Part shown: in pieces, positions 11,490-24,539 of the stretch
How the letters are laid out: every line of letters starts with the position of its first letter
Numbering within the stretch: the stretch's first letter is position 1
Source: Lepidodermella squamata
Taxonomy: Eukaryota > Gastrotricha
Direction of reading: 5' to 3'
NCBI GenBank assembly: GCA_047495785.1
Contig: JBLDXI010000032.1
Coordinates: 1,426,001 to 1,490,000 of the forward strand
DNA length: 64,000 nucleotides
Made by a program: the position numbers and the translations under genes
Notes under the pieces: generated by a model
Told to the model about the DNA's origin: nothing
Database searches by the model: none
What the model saw: the letters and a program-made list of their open reading frames with translations, nothing else

Positions 11490-14119
11490 CAGAAGAATTT
11501 GCATTAGCATTATTATTACTTCAGCTCAGTGCAATTCTCGCTAAATGACCTTCTATGCTATAATTGTTTGTCTTGAGAGTAATGTGTAAATAAACTGGAT
11601 GACTGCACGAGCCACACACGAGCCTTAAATTCATCATTGTTTATTGAATTGACTCAAAACAACAGCAAAATTTTTGTTGGGTTCCATCGGCGATCAGCAA
11701 GACAAAAAATGTAGGAAGCGCATACAGCTAAGCAGCGAGCCAGAAATATAATTTTCAGACGAGAAAAATAGATGGAACGTATGACGTTTTTCATTTGATT
11801 TAACATGTTGAGTTTTGAGTTTTGGTCATGTTGCAAAGCCTCTTCGACATCATCTCACACTAGATCAGAACTTCGAGAACCGAGGAAACAACAGGAATAT
11901 GAAATCAATGGAACTGATTGTTCCCGATTCCACGCCCGAGAAAATTTCGATACAACCGTTCGCGCCCAAAAGCAAACACCAACAAACCGAGCCGTAAAAG
12001 TACCCCATTATAGCGTTTGGTGTCAGCTACCATCACTGAATGAATATTGCCAAGAGTGCAGTAATTGCATATGCAGGGCATTATAATTCACTGGGAACGA
12101 CAATGGTCAACGTTAATGCTTAAGCTGAGAAGTTCCCAGCAACACCAATTGCTTAGAGTATTCAGTGGAATACTAGTAGTCAAGAAAGCCGAAACATGTC
12201 ACAACACTCTGTGCAAAAAGAGTTCACATGCGTCGCTTTAGTTTTAAAACATTCACGGTTGGCAGTCAGTGGTTGTAAGTCAATCGATTCTCAGTGTCGT
12301 TTGGACAATCAATTGGCCAGATTGCAATTTGCTTACAAATTGGAACTTCAAGAGGCAGATACTTTTCGCCAACAGGAGATCACATAATGTTCGTTGAGCA
12401 AGTGAGTAAAAGCTTTTGAAGTCCACTGTTAACATCAACATTACGCGCTACGTGTTACGGTACATTAGACCTGCGTTACGTAACGAAGGGATTGGATTTT
12501 AAATCCGGCGATATCATCTCGAGCTTGCAATTGTTATTTTCAAAAATCAACTATAACAATGTTTTGTAAAAGAAAATATTGTTAAATATTTGAATCTGAT
12601 GACCTTCACTCAAATTTGTGAATTTTGTGACTTCGAGCCAGAATCAGATATTCTCAGTGTCCTCAGAGCCCTCAGAACTCAGCTGGTATCTTCTGTCATG
12701 TTGTGTGGAGTGTTTGTTTTTAGTGCGCGGTACGTGCTACTTCCTCTTCTTGTCTCCCTAGATATTTGAAATTGATGCGCTTTTGGATGTGCTTAATGCT
12801 GCAAACTCGCTGCCCATGTTCCGTTCGTGTGCCGCTTTTTTGGTAGTGGGTAGTGACTATCAAATGAGGCTACAATAGCTTAATGCATACACGATACTTG
12901 TATTCTCGATGATCGCGATTATCTTCCAGCAGCTTCATGGCTACTTTCAAGCTTTGCGTAAACTTGGAATGCATGCGTAGCCCAATCGCTTGCTGATCTA
13001 CTACTTCATGTACCAATTTGGTATCCATTTTGGTACAACGAAAGCCCATGTCCAAGCGATCTACAGTCTACAGTCTCTGAGCAAAATTATCTATTATATA
13101 ATTGTCAAGCCTACATCTTGCATATTAACTTGGTGTCTTGTTACGTTATTGCTATCTTCTCCTTTGCGGATATATGTAGGTATTGCTAATTGGAAGGTCA
13201 GCGTTTTGAAGAAGGAGGAGAGGGATACAAAGAATTTTAGGAAATCGACTGACTGAGTAATAGTCGTCAGTAAAAACGATTATATCTAGTCCCGACTAAC
13301 GAGTAACAGTTTAATCTGAATCCGCTTACACCTGGTTTTAATGGCCTCACTGATATAACTCTGCTGAATGAATTACTCGACCGACCGCAAGTAGTCGTGA
13401 GTCGTGGATTTGATACATTTCATGCCTTGCAATGAGCGTTTTGGAACACGCAAAGCTGACCTACTAATTCGGCTTTCCACGTGAATACTTGATGATTGTT
13501 AGGTGTAAAAAGATGTTAAAAACGAGACATCATTATATCGAACTCATATCTCAGTTACTTGATTGCGTAAGTGCTTGGGTTGGGTGTAAATATAAAATCG
13601 GTCTGTTCCACTTTTGGTTGGATGTTGGCTTATGTTCAATTTGCTGACTGTATTATTACCTGTATAATTTGGCACTTTACCTATATAATTTGGCTATGAA
13701 ATGTCTGGCGTAGTTTCTTCTCGTGCGCCTTTTTACTATTTTGCATTTCGCTTAGCTCGATTTTTCCCCAACGGTCTAATTTGCCCGTTTGCGATGAAAG
13801 CTTCTTGTGTTTCAGATGTGGTTCAGATGTCTTGAAGTTACTCGAGTCATTCGTGGAAAAGTCCATCTGCCTATCGATATCTGGCGAATATAGCTTATTA
13901 TTTATTTAAAAAAATAAGAATCCTTTCTTCGTGCAAATTCTTCCCATTTATGGCGAAAGACCGGATATTAATTAATCCTGTAATTGCCCCTTAGGTTTAC
14001 ACCTCTGTCTTGAATGCTGTTATTTTTGTCATTCATATATTCAATTTTTGGATTTGCTTATTCTAGATGGAATCCTTATCTGTATAATGTATGATTGATC
14101 CATCTCAACATCTACAACA
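11490..14119. other. Intergenic, 2.6 kb
   Basis: Contains the AATAAA at 11589-11594 of the upstream gene. Otherwise AT-rich with many stops in all frames; I see no gene, RNA gene or clear repeat. Presumably includes regulatory sequence or non-coding first exons of the BAR-RhoGAP gene. Confidence 0.4.
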
Positions 14120-17100
14120 ATGTTATCACGAAAAGAGGGATTCAGCAAGGCATTTAGCCGCGTGAAACAAAAAGTTGATCAAAATCTTGGCAGGTTTGTT
14201 TACTTATTTATTTTATTACACCTTTAGCTCATCATTTTGGCGTAGGGCTGAAGCGACTCGCGCACTAAATGATGATAGTCTAGAAGCGGAGCGCAGAATT
14301 GGCAATGTGCAGAAGGCTATGGAGCGGTTCAGCAAGGCCACTAAAGAATATACTGAACACTGTAATGTATGTTTATCCTCTCGATGATTGTTATCTATGG
14401 AAAACTGTCGATTATCTGTAACAGAAACCGCCGGAGGATATTCTTGTGAAAAGTTTTCAGAAGAATGGAGAGGCTCTTGGACAGCTGCGAGATTTAGGGT
14501 ATTAATACCACTAATTGATCACAATTATTTTGATGTTATTATTATGTCTGCAGTGACATTTGGCTGGGCGGCGCTAATGTTGAGAAGCAGCTGGCGATTG
14601 AGCGCGAGAATTTGCAATCCGTCATTAAATCGACAATAGACGATCGCTGTCGCCATGTCGAAGTATGTAGCCGCGTTAATTTGACACACGCGTGTCTTCA
14701 TGTTCCAATTAATATCGTGGTATGTATCTAAAACTGACTATTCATTCCTCGCAGGAACAACTCAGTAATGTGCGACGAATGCGGAAAGATCTGGACAATT
14801 ACATTCTGGACATGGATGCAGCTCGCCGGCGGTAAGTGTCTGTGTATCCAGCGCATTCAAGATTGTGTACTGTTGTTGCTCGCCAGACAGTGTGTAGCCA
14901 ATTAAATAATAAGTAGCCGGCGTGAATGAGCCAAGTGTGCCACTTATTGTGTGATAAAAGTATCTTAGCGATGCAGAAATAATACCGTCGTCGTATTATT
15001 TATGGCCGGTTAGCGTGAGTGTGATTATTGGCTATGCCTACCTGGCTAAACAACAACAACAGTGGCAATGAAGCATGAGATTATTGCTTGGGTTTAATTA
15101 CGAGGACGCGCCCTGATTTATTCATTCACTAATGCAGGTATACGCAGCTCATGCGCCAACAAGGTGGCAATGCAACAGGATACTCGACAGGCGCCCAGCA
15201 ATCGTCCTACGGTGACGGTAGCTGGTCTTCAACGGGAACCGCGCAGAGCCAACCAGATTATTCGGCTGAAGTCGCGTCTGCGTGGCAGAAAGTCGAATGT
15301 GCTCGGGTAAATTGACGGAAAAAATTGAAAGAAAATTGAGCAAAAATTGATAAATTTCATTTCAATTTCTGATTGATAAAAAAATTAAGGAGGATTTTTT
15401 TAATATTTTTTTCAGGATTCGCTTGAGGCTGAAATGAATGAAATCATCGCACATGAATACGAATACGGTGAAGTGGTGATTCAGTTTCTGGAGCAACAAG
15501 CTCAGTATCACGAGCGGTCTTTCCGCATTCTAAAATCGGTAATTCCGTCGCTGCGCGAGCGGTTGGACGACTCGGTTAATCGCCCGGTGTTTGGTCTAGC
15601 CCTCTCCGATCACTTGCGCTTGTGGCACCGCAAAATCGCCCTCGTCATCGAATATTGCTGCTTGCATTTGCTCAAATTCGGAAAAACTGAAGAGGTTAGA
15701 TCCTTCAATTCCTTTAATTTTTAGATGAATTATTTGTGAATTTTTTCAGGGCTTATTCCGTATAGCGGCAGGTGCTTCAAAAATCCGGCGATTAAAGTCG
15801 AAATTTAACAGCGGCCAGTTGAATAGTTACCAATGGCCGCCGAACGTACCTCAACTTCACGACTATTCCGGCACTTTGACCGACTCATCGGTGGGCCAAA
15901 GCAGCATGTCTTCATCGCCCGATTATTTCCTGCCCTCGACGGACCCGAACGACTCGGTTGAGTTCGACGTCCACGCCCTGGCCGGTGTTTTGAAGCAGTA
16001 CCTACGTGATTTACCCGACCCGTTGCTGACATCGGCGCTCGTTGACGAGTGGACGCAAGCCGCCGTGCTGCCCGAAGACGACCGCCTTGTCGTGATTCAG
16101 GCGCTTTTGTCGCGGCTGCCGGCCGAGAATTACGAAAATCTGCGATATCTCGTTCATTTCTTGTCACTTTTGACCCAGTTCGCCGACCAAAACCGAATGA
16201 CGCCAAGCAACGTTGGCATCGTCATTGGGCCCAGTATAATGCCATCGAGTGCTCGAATGGCCGAAAAGTGAGTCGGATTTTATACCTTAATTAGCTTTAT
16301 CAGAACCTGGCCAAATATTTTCGCAGATATTTATTGAAAATTCTGGAATTTTATTCAGGTCATTTTGCTAAATTTGTTGAATTTTCTATTTTTAATTCCG
16401 GTCAGTCGAGTGCTGTTGAGCTAGCTTGTTTACGCGAGGATAAAAGGCTCTCACAAGGCACAATAGCATCGATTTTCAGAGCTTATTATTATGATTATTT
16501 GTTAACCATTCGTTAATTTGTTTTCAAGTGCCGCCGCGGCCGCTGCTCTCGGAGCAAATATGCAGTTGACTCAGCCGGCGATAATTCTCCAGACATTCAT
16601 CGAACACGTTGACTTGCTGTTCCCAGGAAGTGAGTTTCTATCACACAAAAGCATTTTTTTGAAAATGATCAATAATAATAATAATAAATGGAGTCTGTTT
16701 ATTTATTCAAATGAGCACAATTCTATGAAATATTATGTAAATTGGGGGCTTATTACTTCCTTAATATTAACAACACCACGGCTTGCTATCAGCAGAAAAA
16801 TCTACCTTGAGAAAAAAATAACTCGCTCACGCCTCTTTTTTCTTTACTATTATAATTTGATTATCGTATTTGCCCACTGCCCACTCTATTAAGGAACCGC
16901 GTTTAAGCCGGAAGCAAATGCTTACCTGTACAACTCGAGTGAGAACAACAACAATATCGATCAGCGATCAAATCGCCTGCGAAGTTCGTCGCCGAAAGCG
17001 AGCTATCGAACGCTATCGCCGCCGCAAAATCACCGAAATGAACGCCGCTTTTCGAACAGCGGCTCGCTAGACGGGGTTCTCGACGACCAGGCCGTACCTG

Positions 17101-20100
17101 GCTCGGAACATTCGATCTCAGAAGAGCCGCAAATCACGGAATTTGTGGACGAAAAACCACCGATGAAACGCCACCCGGCCCTGCCGGCTAGCGGGGCGTT
17201 TTTAACCGACAAGGACGCTGTCGCTAAATCGCGTCAACAAAACGCCGCCATTCCTAATAATAATAACAGTAATAATAAACGTCAAAACGGCTCGGTGAAA
17301 GAGCATAGCCAGAAGTCGAAAGATCCGGTTGTTGCGGTGAAAAAATCGCAGCAGAACAACCACCACGGCTCGCCGCGGGTTGTAAAAGCGATTTTGAACT
17401 CGATCCGGCAAAATTCACACCACGAAACGCCGACGCATCCGCAATTCAATGCGTCTGATATGGAAATTACGGCCGGTAGTACGTTTCTACCGACTTTTAT
17501 TTCCGAAAATCGAACTATGGCTGAAAATGACGATGATAGCTATTACGATGAAGACGATACTGTAGCTGTGATGGATACGTCATCGATGAGACGGGTCACG
17601 AAAATCGTTGCTGAGCCGCAGAAGGATGCTGTACTAGCCGACGCGGCTATGCAACGGCAGATTCGGGCTGAAGTTCGGCGTTTGAAGTCGAAGGAATTGC
17701 GGAATAAATTCTTTTCCGACTCGTCGTCGTCGTCGGCGTCGTCGAATGAAACCCCGCGGCCGAATGAGAATAATTTGTCGGTTGTTGTATCGACGATTCC
17801 GAGAAACGTGCTGATTTTCCCACCGGTTGCCGATCAACCGAGTCCGATGACGAGTTATAACGATTCGTCGTCGAACACGCCGTCTGCCGCAGGTTTGTCC
17901 GGGCTCCTTATCAACCTCTTCTACCTTAAATACCTGTTTATAATACATACCTATTATAATATATACTTTACCGTGTTGTCGCGTGCAATTTTTCGTTTCA
18001 TTTCTTGTTTTCGTTCTGTTTTCTTTTCAATTTCGTGGGGTTTGAATGGGAGCGAATTGACGTCGTTCTTATTGATAACTGCTGCTATAACAATCGCACG
18101 CTATTTTTTCTTAATACTAACAATGCACGTATAACGTTATTTCCTGTAAAATAATGGCGAATCAGAGCAATATTTTTGTGTTATTGGGGCATTGAGGGTG
18201 ACGGAGCTTTGAATTTGAAGGCATAGGAATCCAGAACGATCTTATATTGCTTTGTTGGATTGGCTTGTTGGGCCTGAAAAGATTGGCTTTGACATCAGGA
18301 TCGGGGATTTGAATTTTGATTGTGGTTTGTGAATTTTAGCGCTATAGATTCCTAAAGTTGGGCTTTTCAATTTCTCCCATAAATAATTATGTCTATTTTG
18401 GCGTTTTTTCTCCGAGCCTTGGAAAATTGGAAGTTCGGAATTTCGCAATTTCACGACAACAGCATACAATTTTCCAGCTAGACGCAGCTGAGTGAGCCCT
18501 ATTCGATGGTCAAATTTCTTGAAATTATTCCCAAAGGGGTGCTTGCAATGCTCCTAGATATTTTATACTATATTATGCCCCACCCTTAAGGAGCCGAATT
18601 TTATCGATTTTTCGAGGAGAGATAGATCAGAAGCTATTCGCACGCAAAAATTGAACTCTTCGAACGAAAATTGAAGAAGTTCGCTATTTCTGAGTTTTAT
18701 TTAGCAACTTTGCGAATAAATTACGTAATATTAGGAAATTCAAATTAAAAGTTGTCCAGTACTTCTTTATTGACATTGGAATCTTTACGTAAGTTAGGCA
18801 CTAAATTTTGAATTTTGATACGCCTATTTTCATGGCATCAAAGTAACATCTTATTTTAAGGCAGAGGAATTCTCGATGAAGTTTTCTGGACTTTTTTGAA
18901 ATTTCGTGTAAATCCGTTATGGGGTCAAAGAATTCGGTTCCATCAACTTTGCGCAAAATATATTAAGGTGGAATTTTTAATTTTGCTCTGGTTCGATGCC
19001 TCATAATATTATTCCGATGTCTTTCACTCTTCTTTGGCATAACATGATGACATTTGATCAATTGTCTCATATTTTTTCTCGTGTTGTTGTTTATCATCAT
19101 CATCGTTGTTGACACGCTTCGTCGCTGCAGCTGGGTCGGAGCGGTTGAAGAACAACCAGCCGCGTAAATTATCGCACAAGTCATCGCTTGCTATACGCCC
19201 GGGCGGCGGCAACGTGATCTACAGTTGCCACGAGACGACTAACAGTAGCGCTAACTCGTCGCGACGTGTCTCGTCGAGCGAGCACTTGCATTTCGTCGAT
19301 GACGAGGCGTACGACCCGGCGCCGTTCGATTCCGGCTGCGATCACAAGGGCTTTGTGAAAAACACGCTGCATAGCAATGTCGGCGCTAACCGACGCAGCC
19401 GCAGCGAGGCTGTGTTGCGCCGCGCCGCCACTATCGAACGTTTTGGTTTGTTTTTGTTTGCATCGTCATTCGCCGTAAAAAACAAACAACCAAACCATCG
19501 TAAAATTGAATGAAAGTTGAAACCGCATGTCGAAAAATTGAAATAATGGAAGAGAAAAATAGCTATTACCTATTCTGCTTTCTAGCGTATAGAAATAGCG
19601 CTGAAAATAATTTCGGCCTTAACAATTATGGTGTCGTATCTATCTGTTAGTTGATAGAAATGCTTGAAATTACTAACTTGGCCTGCTCGCTTTTGATTTG
19701 ATCTGGATCTTGGGAAGGAATGGGTTAATTTTTTGTTTCATCGTAAATTTGTTGTGTTAAATTGATATGGTAACTAGCATGGGTATTTCTAGCGCAATTC
19801 ATACCTTGTTTGGTGTTTTTTTACATGATTTTTGTTAGAAAATCTACCCTAAATTTGCACTGATTTTATTCGCAGAATCTCCCGAAGTTCCTGAGCATTT
19901 AGGCGGTCACGATCAAGCAGTGCCGAGCCGGCCTAACATCCCGCCGCCGCCTGTACCACCTGTAACTGGTCACCAGCCGGTGCTAATGTCGTCGCTGAAA
20001 TCGAGCGATATCAGCCGACACGGCTCGACTGCTTCGAATGCGTCGGCAAATTCGTTGCCGGTCCAACCAACAATCTTGCCGGCGCTGAATAAATTGCCCG

Positions 20101-20811
20101 ATTTGGAAGTGGTCACAACGCCGAAGCATGCGTTCCAACAACAAGCTCCTTCGCCACAATCTCGTTAGTTGAATTTACATGCTAAAAATAAGGAACAATT
20201 TTGAACAGCGTGAAATTTGAAGTGCCAAAAATTGGATAAATAATGGTAAAAATTGAAAAATATGCGGGAAAATCAGCAATCACCATTGGTTCGAATTGCA
20301 GAATTCTTTGAGCAAAAAGCCTTTTTTAACTCCTGTAGCGGTTTTTAATTTCCACGTCTTTGAAATGTACCAAAAATGTGCAAATCAAATTCAAAATTAT
20401 TAAGGTGGATTTTTTATTTGGACGATTTTTTGTTATTCAGGTGGAGAAACACCTAATGGGTCGGTTCCGGGTGTTCCCAGGCGACGGGCGCCCTTGGCCC
20501 CGCCTCAGGTGCCTCCGCCGCCGCCCCCTCCCAGCACGCCACCAGCGAATGCCATGCCGCAACAACCGCCCTCACAATCACTCTACCAACAGCAGCAGCA
20601 ACCGGATGTCTATCAAAACGTTCCAAATCTACCGCCGCCGTTGGTCCCATCACCCGCTCAACAGGTGGTTCGAACTGCTAAAACTATAATAATATCGCAA
20701 ACAACACCGACGAACGGCGTTGATAATTCGATTCGAACTGGCGGCGGCGCTGAAAATGGCCAGAGTCGAGCGCGCAGTGATACTGGCGAAATGATAGTTA
20801 CCTCGCTGTGA
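14120..20811 (+). CDS. ARHGAP17: BAR-RhoGAP protein, ARHGAP17/ARHGAP44 (RICH/nadrin) type
   Basis: Thirteen coding exons: 14120-14193, 14246-14366, 14425-14498, 14554-14662, 14755-14831, 15138-15306, 15416-15694, 15750-16267, 16529-16629, 16894-17892, 19131-19445, 19876-20163, 20441-20811; about 1,164 residues. The N-terminal ~250 residues form a BAR domain that senses or bends membranes. The RhoGAP domain follows, with the arginine finger in GLFRIAAGAS (Arg305), EEWTQ-like and MTPSNVGIVIGPSI motifs. A ~45-residue Ser/Asp-rich insert sits between the arginine finger and the next conserved helix. The rest is low-complexity, proline-rich (SH3-ligand-like) and ends VTSL, a class I PDZ ligand; the vertebrate RICH1 tail is similar. 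The symbol marks the family, since one gene here may match both vertebrate paralogues. Role: inactivates Rac/Cdc42 at junctions and endocytic sites. AATAAA at 20839-20844. Confidence 0.92.
17893..19130 (+). other. Long intron of the BAR-RhoGAP gene
   Basis: A 1.24-kb intron between exons 10 and 11, bounded by GTTTGT and CTGCAG. AT-rich, no coding or repeat recognised inside. Confidence 0.6.
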
Positions 20812-22289
20812 AAAAAAGAAACAAAAACACATAATTTTAATAAACCAATGAGAACATTTATAAAATAATAAGATGAAAAAATTGCGCAGAAATCAATAAT
20901 GTGCTGCTCTTCCTTGATGCATATATGGTCGCTCTTCTTGCTTTCAACGTGTTCTAAGATGATTCGCGTTTTCACAAGACTTCTATGCTGCTTCTATGCA
21001 ATTGTCTATCTCTCTCTCAAAGACATCGTTTCGTGAAACAATTTTCTGTCTTTTTTTCGCCTGCCGTCTCTTCACTTTGTGTCCTGCTCGTTGCCATTTT
21101 GCAGATTATCGAAGATAGTTGCAGCAAAACTCACAGACCGAATCGCTCGAATAATTATTGTCTTGTACCGTCGTTTCTTTTCTTCGCAATTTCTCGTTTG
21201 AAAACCCGAAAAAGCAGAGACAACAAATAATTTGTGTTGATTTTTTATTACCGCTGTTATTATTTTAATTGATTTATTTGTCGATGAAAATTAACCTCTT
21301 TATCATCTCTCTTGCGCGCGGCAGCTTTGCCTCACTAACCAATTTTGACGGAATCAAATACGCGAGTATTACGATGAAATATCAGAGTCGTGTGAAAATC
21401 GGTGTGTTATAAATATAAATTAGAAAAATTAGCAAAAATTATATATTTTTCTGCCGTAACTTTTGATTCCACGAGCTTTTGTAATAGCAATTTTGGCTTG
21501 CCTAGAAAGCAATCGAATGCATTTATTTGAAAACTATTGAGGTATTTAGATGTTGTGTGTTAATATTTAACTAAAAATGTGGTTAATTGTATAAAAACTT
21601 ATCGCCATGCTTGGTTTGTGCTCTTTTGATATATGTTAATACCATCTGTGTAAAATGTGTAGTATCTACCTGAAATCAGTAAGTGCCTGAGTAAAAATTA
21701 ATTACAAAGCGGAAGGAATGTATGCAATGAGAGCTCATTTCGATAGATTTTATAGTATCTATGATATAACACGACTAATTTCGCACTATTTTCGGCTGTT
21801 CTCCAGCAGTGTTTTCTTCGCGGTTTTTAATTTTCCTATTTTTCGAGTTGTAATACTTACCTGAAAGCAGTAAAGCTAGCCGGCTTTTCATTAGTATTAT
21901 ACGTAATTATTGATGTGTTTAAATAATATTGACCGAAAACTCCTATATAATTGTATAAAACTGCCACCAATTTGAATGATGGTGGCTATGAGTATATGAA
22001 TTGATCTTAAATTCGAAATGTTAAAGCTGTCGTATAATTTATTATGAGAAAACGCTTTGAATGCTTGAGCTGGTAAAATTTCCAATAAAAGATTGAACTT
22101 CAACAAAACTGTCTCATTTTTATGCTTGACAGCAAAACCGCTCCAAAATAAATATGAGGTTTCCCAATCACAATAATAATAATAATAGGTAATCTCCAAA
22201 AAGCTCAGAAAAGTAAGCGGAATGATGAAATGGCCAATGAACAGTTTCATCGAAATTACTTAGAAGCATCATAGATTTCTCACCACAAG
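20812..22289. other. 3' UTR of the BAR-RhoGAP gene and intergenic sequence
   Basis: AATAAA at 20839-20844. The rest is AT-rich with no supported gene. Confidence 0.4.
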
Positions 22290-23200
22290 TATCAACATAA
22301 ATTCTAGTGGACACTTTCATGGACTGTTGACTAGTTGACATTTCCCAGGTCACCCACCTTCAGGGAATTACTTTTGTCAACACCGAGCTGCTGAATCGCG
22401 TCCGGGAGGATGGAATGGGACATCAGGTGACAATTATTGAAGCATCAATTCACGATTTGACCATGTCACTATTTGGCGTGGGGACTTATGACTAAAATAT
22501 CGGGCAAAACAAATTAGAAGTGTATGCTTCAATAGAGATGTAACAGTTTTAAATTGGCGTAGCGACATCACTGCCTAAAACAAATAGGCACTCTGCAGAA
22601 TCGTTGACATCTACTTTGACAATGTGCTGACAGCCTTCAGCGTCAGATTCGGACGAAGCGATTACCAAAGGATTCATTGTTAGTATTATTCTTCAACGTT
22701 TCGTTAAATTGTGTTCGAATTTGAGTCGACACGTTTCGAGAGATGAAAATTTGACGATTCTGGGGAAAATAGGGAAAGGTGGAGGTACTTTTACTTATTT
22801 TTATACCACCTCTCCGTCCTGCCTCGGACTATATTAAATAGTATATCTCGGTAATGTACTATACGCAAAATTACAACTACGGGGCAGTCCGAGCTTCAAA
22901 AACCTTCGTTCTCGGAAGTCACAAAAAACGGTGCAAAAGACCTGTGAAGAACGAAGAAGGAATCGCGCCAATTTCCTGTCAACCGCACGTGAAAAGAATG
23001 ACTCAATCAACATCCCACATGAACTTGATAATATCATCTCACATTCGTCTGAAATTTGTCGTATCAATGTCAAGGTTAAAAATGACCATTTTTCAAAAAT
23101 CCAAGACTCGGACCATTTTAGCATATGGCACATGTCATATGCCATGATCGATGATTCTTACTAATTACCGTCAATCTGGTTTTGTTTTTTCGCATGTTTT
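22290..23200. repeat. Receptor-flank repeat, copy F1
   Basis: Aligns by eye with 23590-24420 and 31940-33100. Shared landmarks are TTCTAGTGGAC..., the block around CCGAGCTGCTG and TCCGGGAGGATG, and CACATGAACTTGATAATATC. In the other two copies this sequence lies just downstream of a minus-strand receptor gene; here no receptor follows it. Confidence 0.65.
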
Positions 23201-23589
23201 TCACGCTCGCTGATAAATCTATAGGTAGCATTATAAGAATAATAAATTCTGTTTTTCACGCCATGCCGACCTCACTGACCTCACTGGCTCCGAGGGCACT
23301 GGCAAAAATAACCACGGTTCGCAGTTATGCCGAACGGTTTCATATGATTTGAACCTGTGATTGGTTTGACGGTGACCAACTTCTCCGAAGGAAGTGGGAG
23401 ATATTTTGACACATATATTTGCGGTTATTTTCACTTAGATGAGGCCTACCTCAAGATATAAACGATAAGGAATTTGATTAGTTTTCATTTCGAACTACAA
23501 CAGGGCGAAATTTGCACCCACCACGAAAGCAAAACGGTCTGGTCTGATTGGACAATTGAAATAATGATGAGGTTACAAGTATAGCAACT

Positions 23590-24420
23590 TTAACCAACAT
23601 ATTTTGGACGCCATGTGCTTTTCTCATTGCAAGTGTCTGAGTAAATTCTAGGCGACGTCGTTACGGACTGCTGACTTGACATTTGCCTGTCGGAGTCACG
23701 GACCTCTAGGTTATCAATGTTGTCCCGTTCCGGGAGTATGAATAATCGGACTAATGAAACACCCTACGATTGAGGCTAAAATGGAGTACTAATTTGGAAA
23801 TTGTTATCCTCTATGGAGAAGTAGAAGTTAACTAGCGATATTGCTGGAATTGTCTGAACTGTCCGAAAAAGGCCTAAATCAACGGACAGCCCCTAAAAGA
23901 CACTTTGACTTGAGACTAAAACGTTCAAAACCCTCTTCCTTGGCGCACGTGCACAAGGGGGAAAGGGGTGGGGGCTAAGGAACGAAAACTGGCTATAGCA
24001 ACGGGCGAGTCCCACAAAATACTTCCACTAAGTCGCAGTAAATAACCCGTGACGACCTTATTGCGCTCATTTCATGATAACCGCACGTGGATAGCCTTAT
24101 CCAAGAATCAACAACCAACATACTGTCATGTCATATATCCGCCGGAGCAACTTTTTGTACCAAAGCCAAGGCTGAAATTGACCACCCGTTTCAATATAAC
24201 CAAGACTCAAACATCTTGGCACATGTCATGATCAATGATTTTACTCAAACGAAATTTGTTCATTTACATGACCGCGCGTTGACAAATATAGCATTTCTGA
24301 AGACAATTAAATTCTGCTGTATGTTTTGGCATTAGTTGACCAACAAGTAAATCTACGAGTAAAGCGTCTTGTTTTCTCGGTACGAACTTCATAGACTTCC
24401 GAGGATGGTCGGTACCGAAA
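23590..24420. repeat. Receptor-flank repeat, copy F2
   Basis: Second copy, next to the 3' end of the receptor gene at 24540-25717. It is more diverged than F1 from the copy at 31940-33100; shared landmarks are TGGCACATGTCATGATCAATGATTTTACT-like and TTCTAGG/CGACG...CGTTACGGACTG. Confidence 0.6.
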
Positions 24421-24539
24421 AAGAGTTAGAGTAGCCCAAATTTGAAGCAAGAATACTTTGTCGACAAAAAGCGCGATACTGCGCCTATTCTCGCGACGTA
24501 AATAACCGGAATAACAATTGGCGTTGACAGGAAAAAGGT

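Noticed and set aside
17634-17948. Arg-rich minus-strand ORF opposite the RhoGAP tail
   Set aside because: Arises from TCG/GAC-rich low-complexity codons of the real frame.
22834-23145. Minus-strand ORF similar to one at 32640-32903
   Set aside because: The two are similar because the flanking DNA is duplicated. They have indels and frame changes between them and no family match, so not called as genes.
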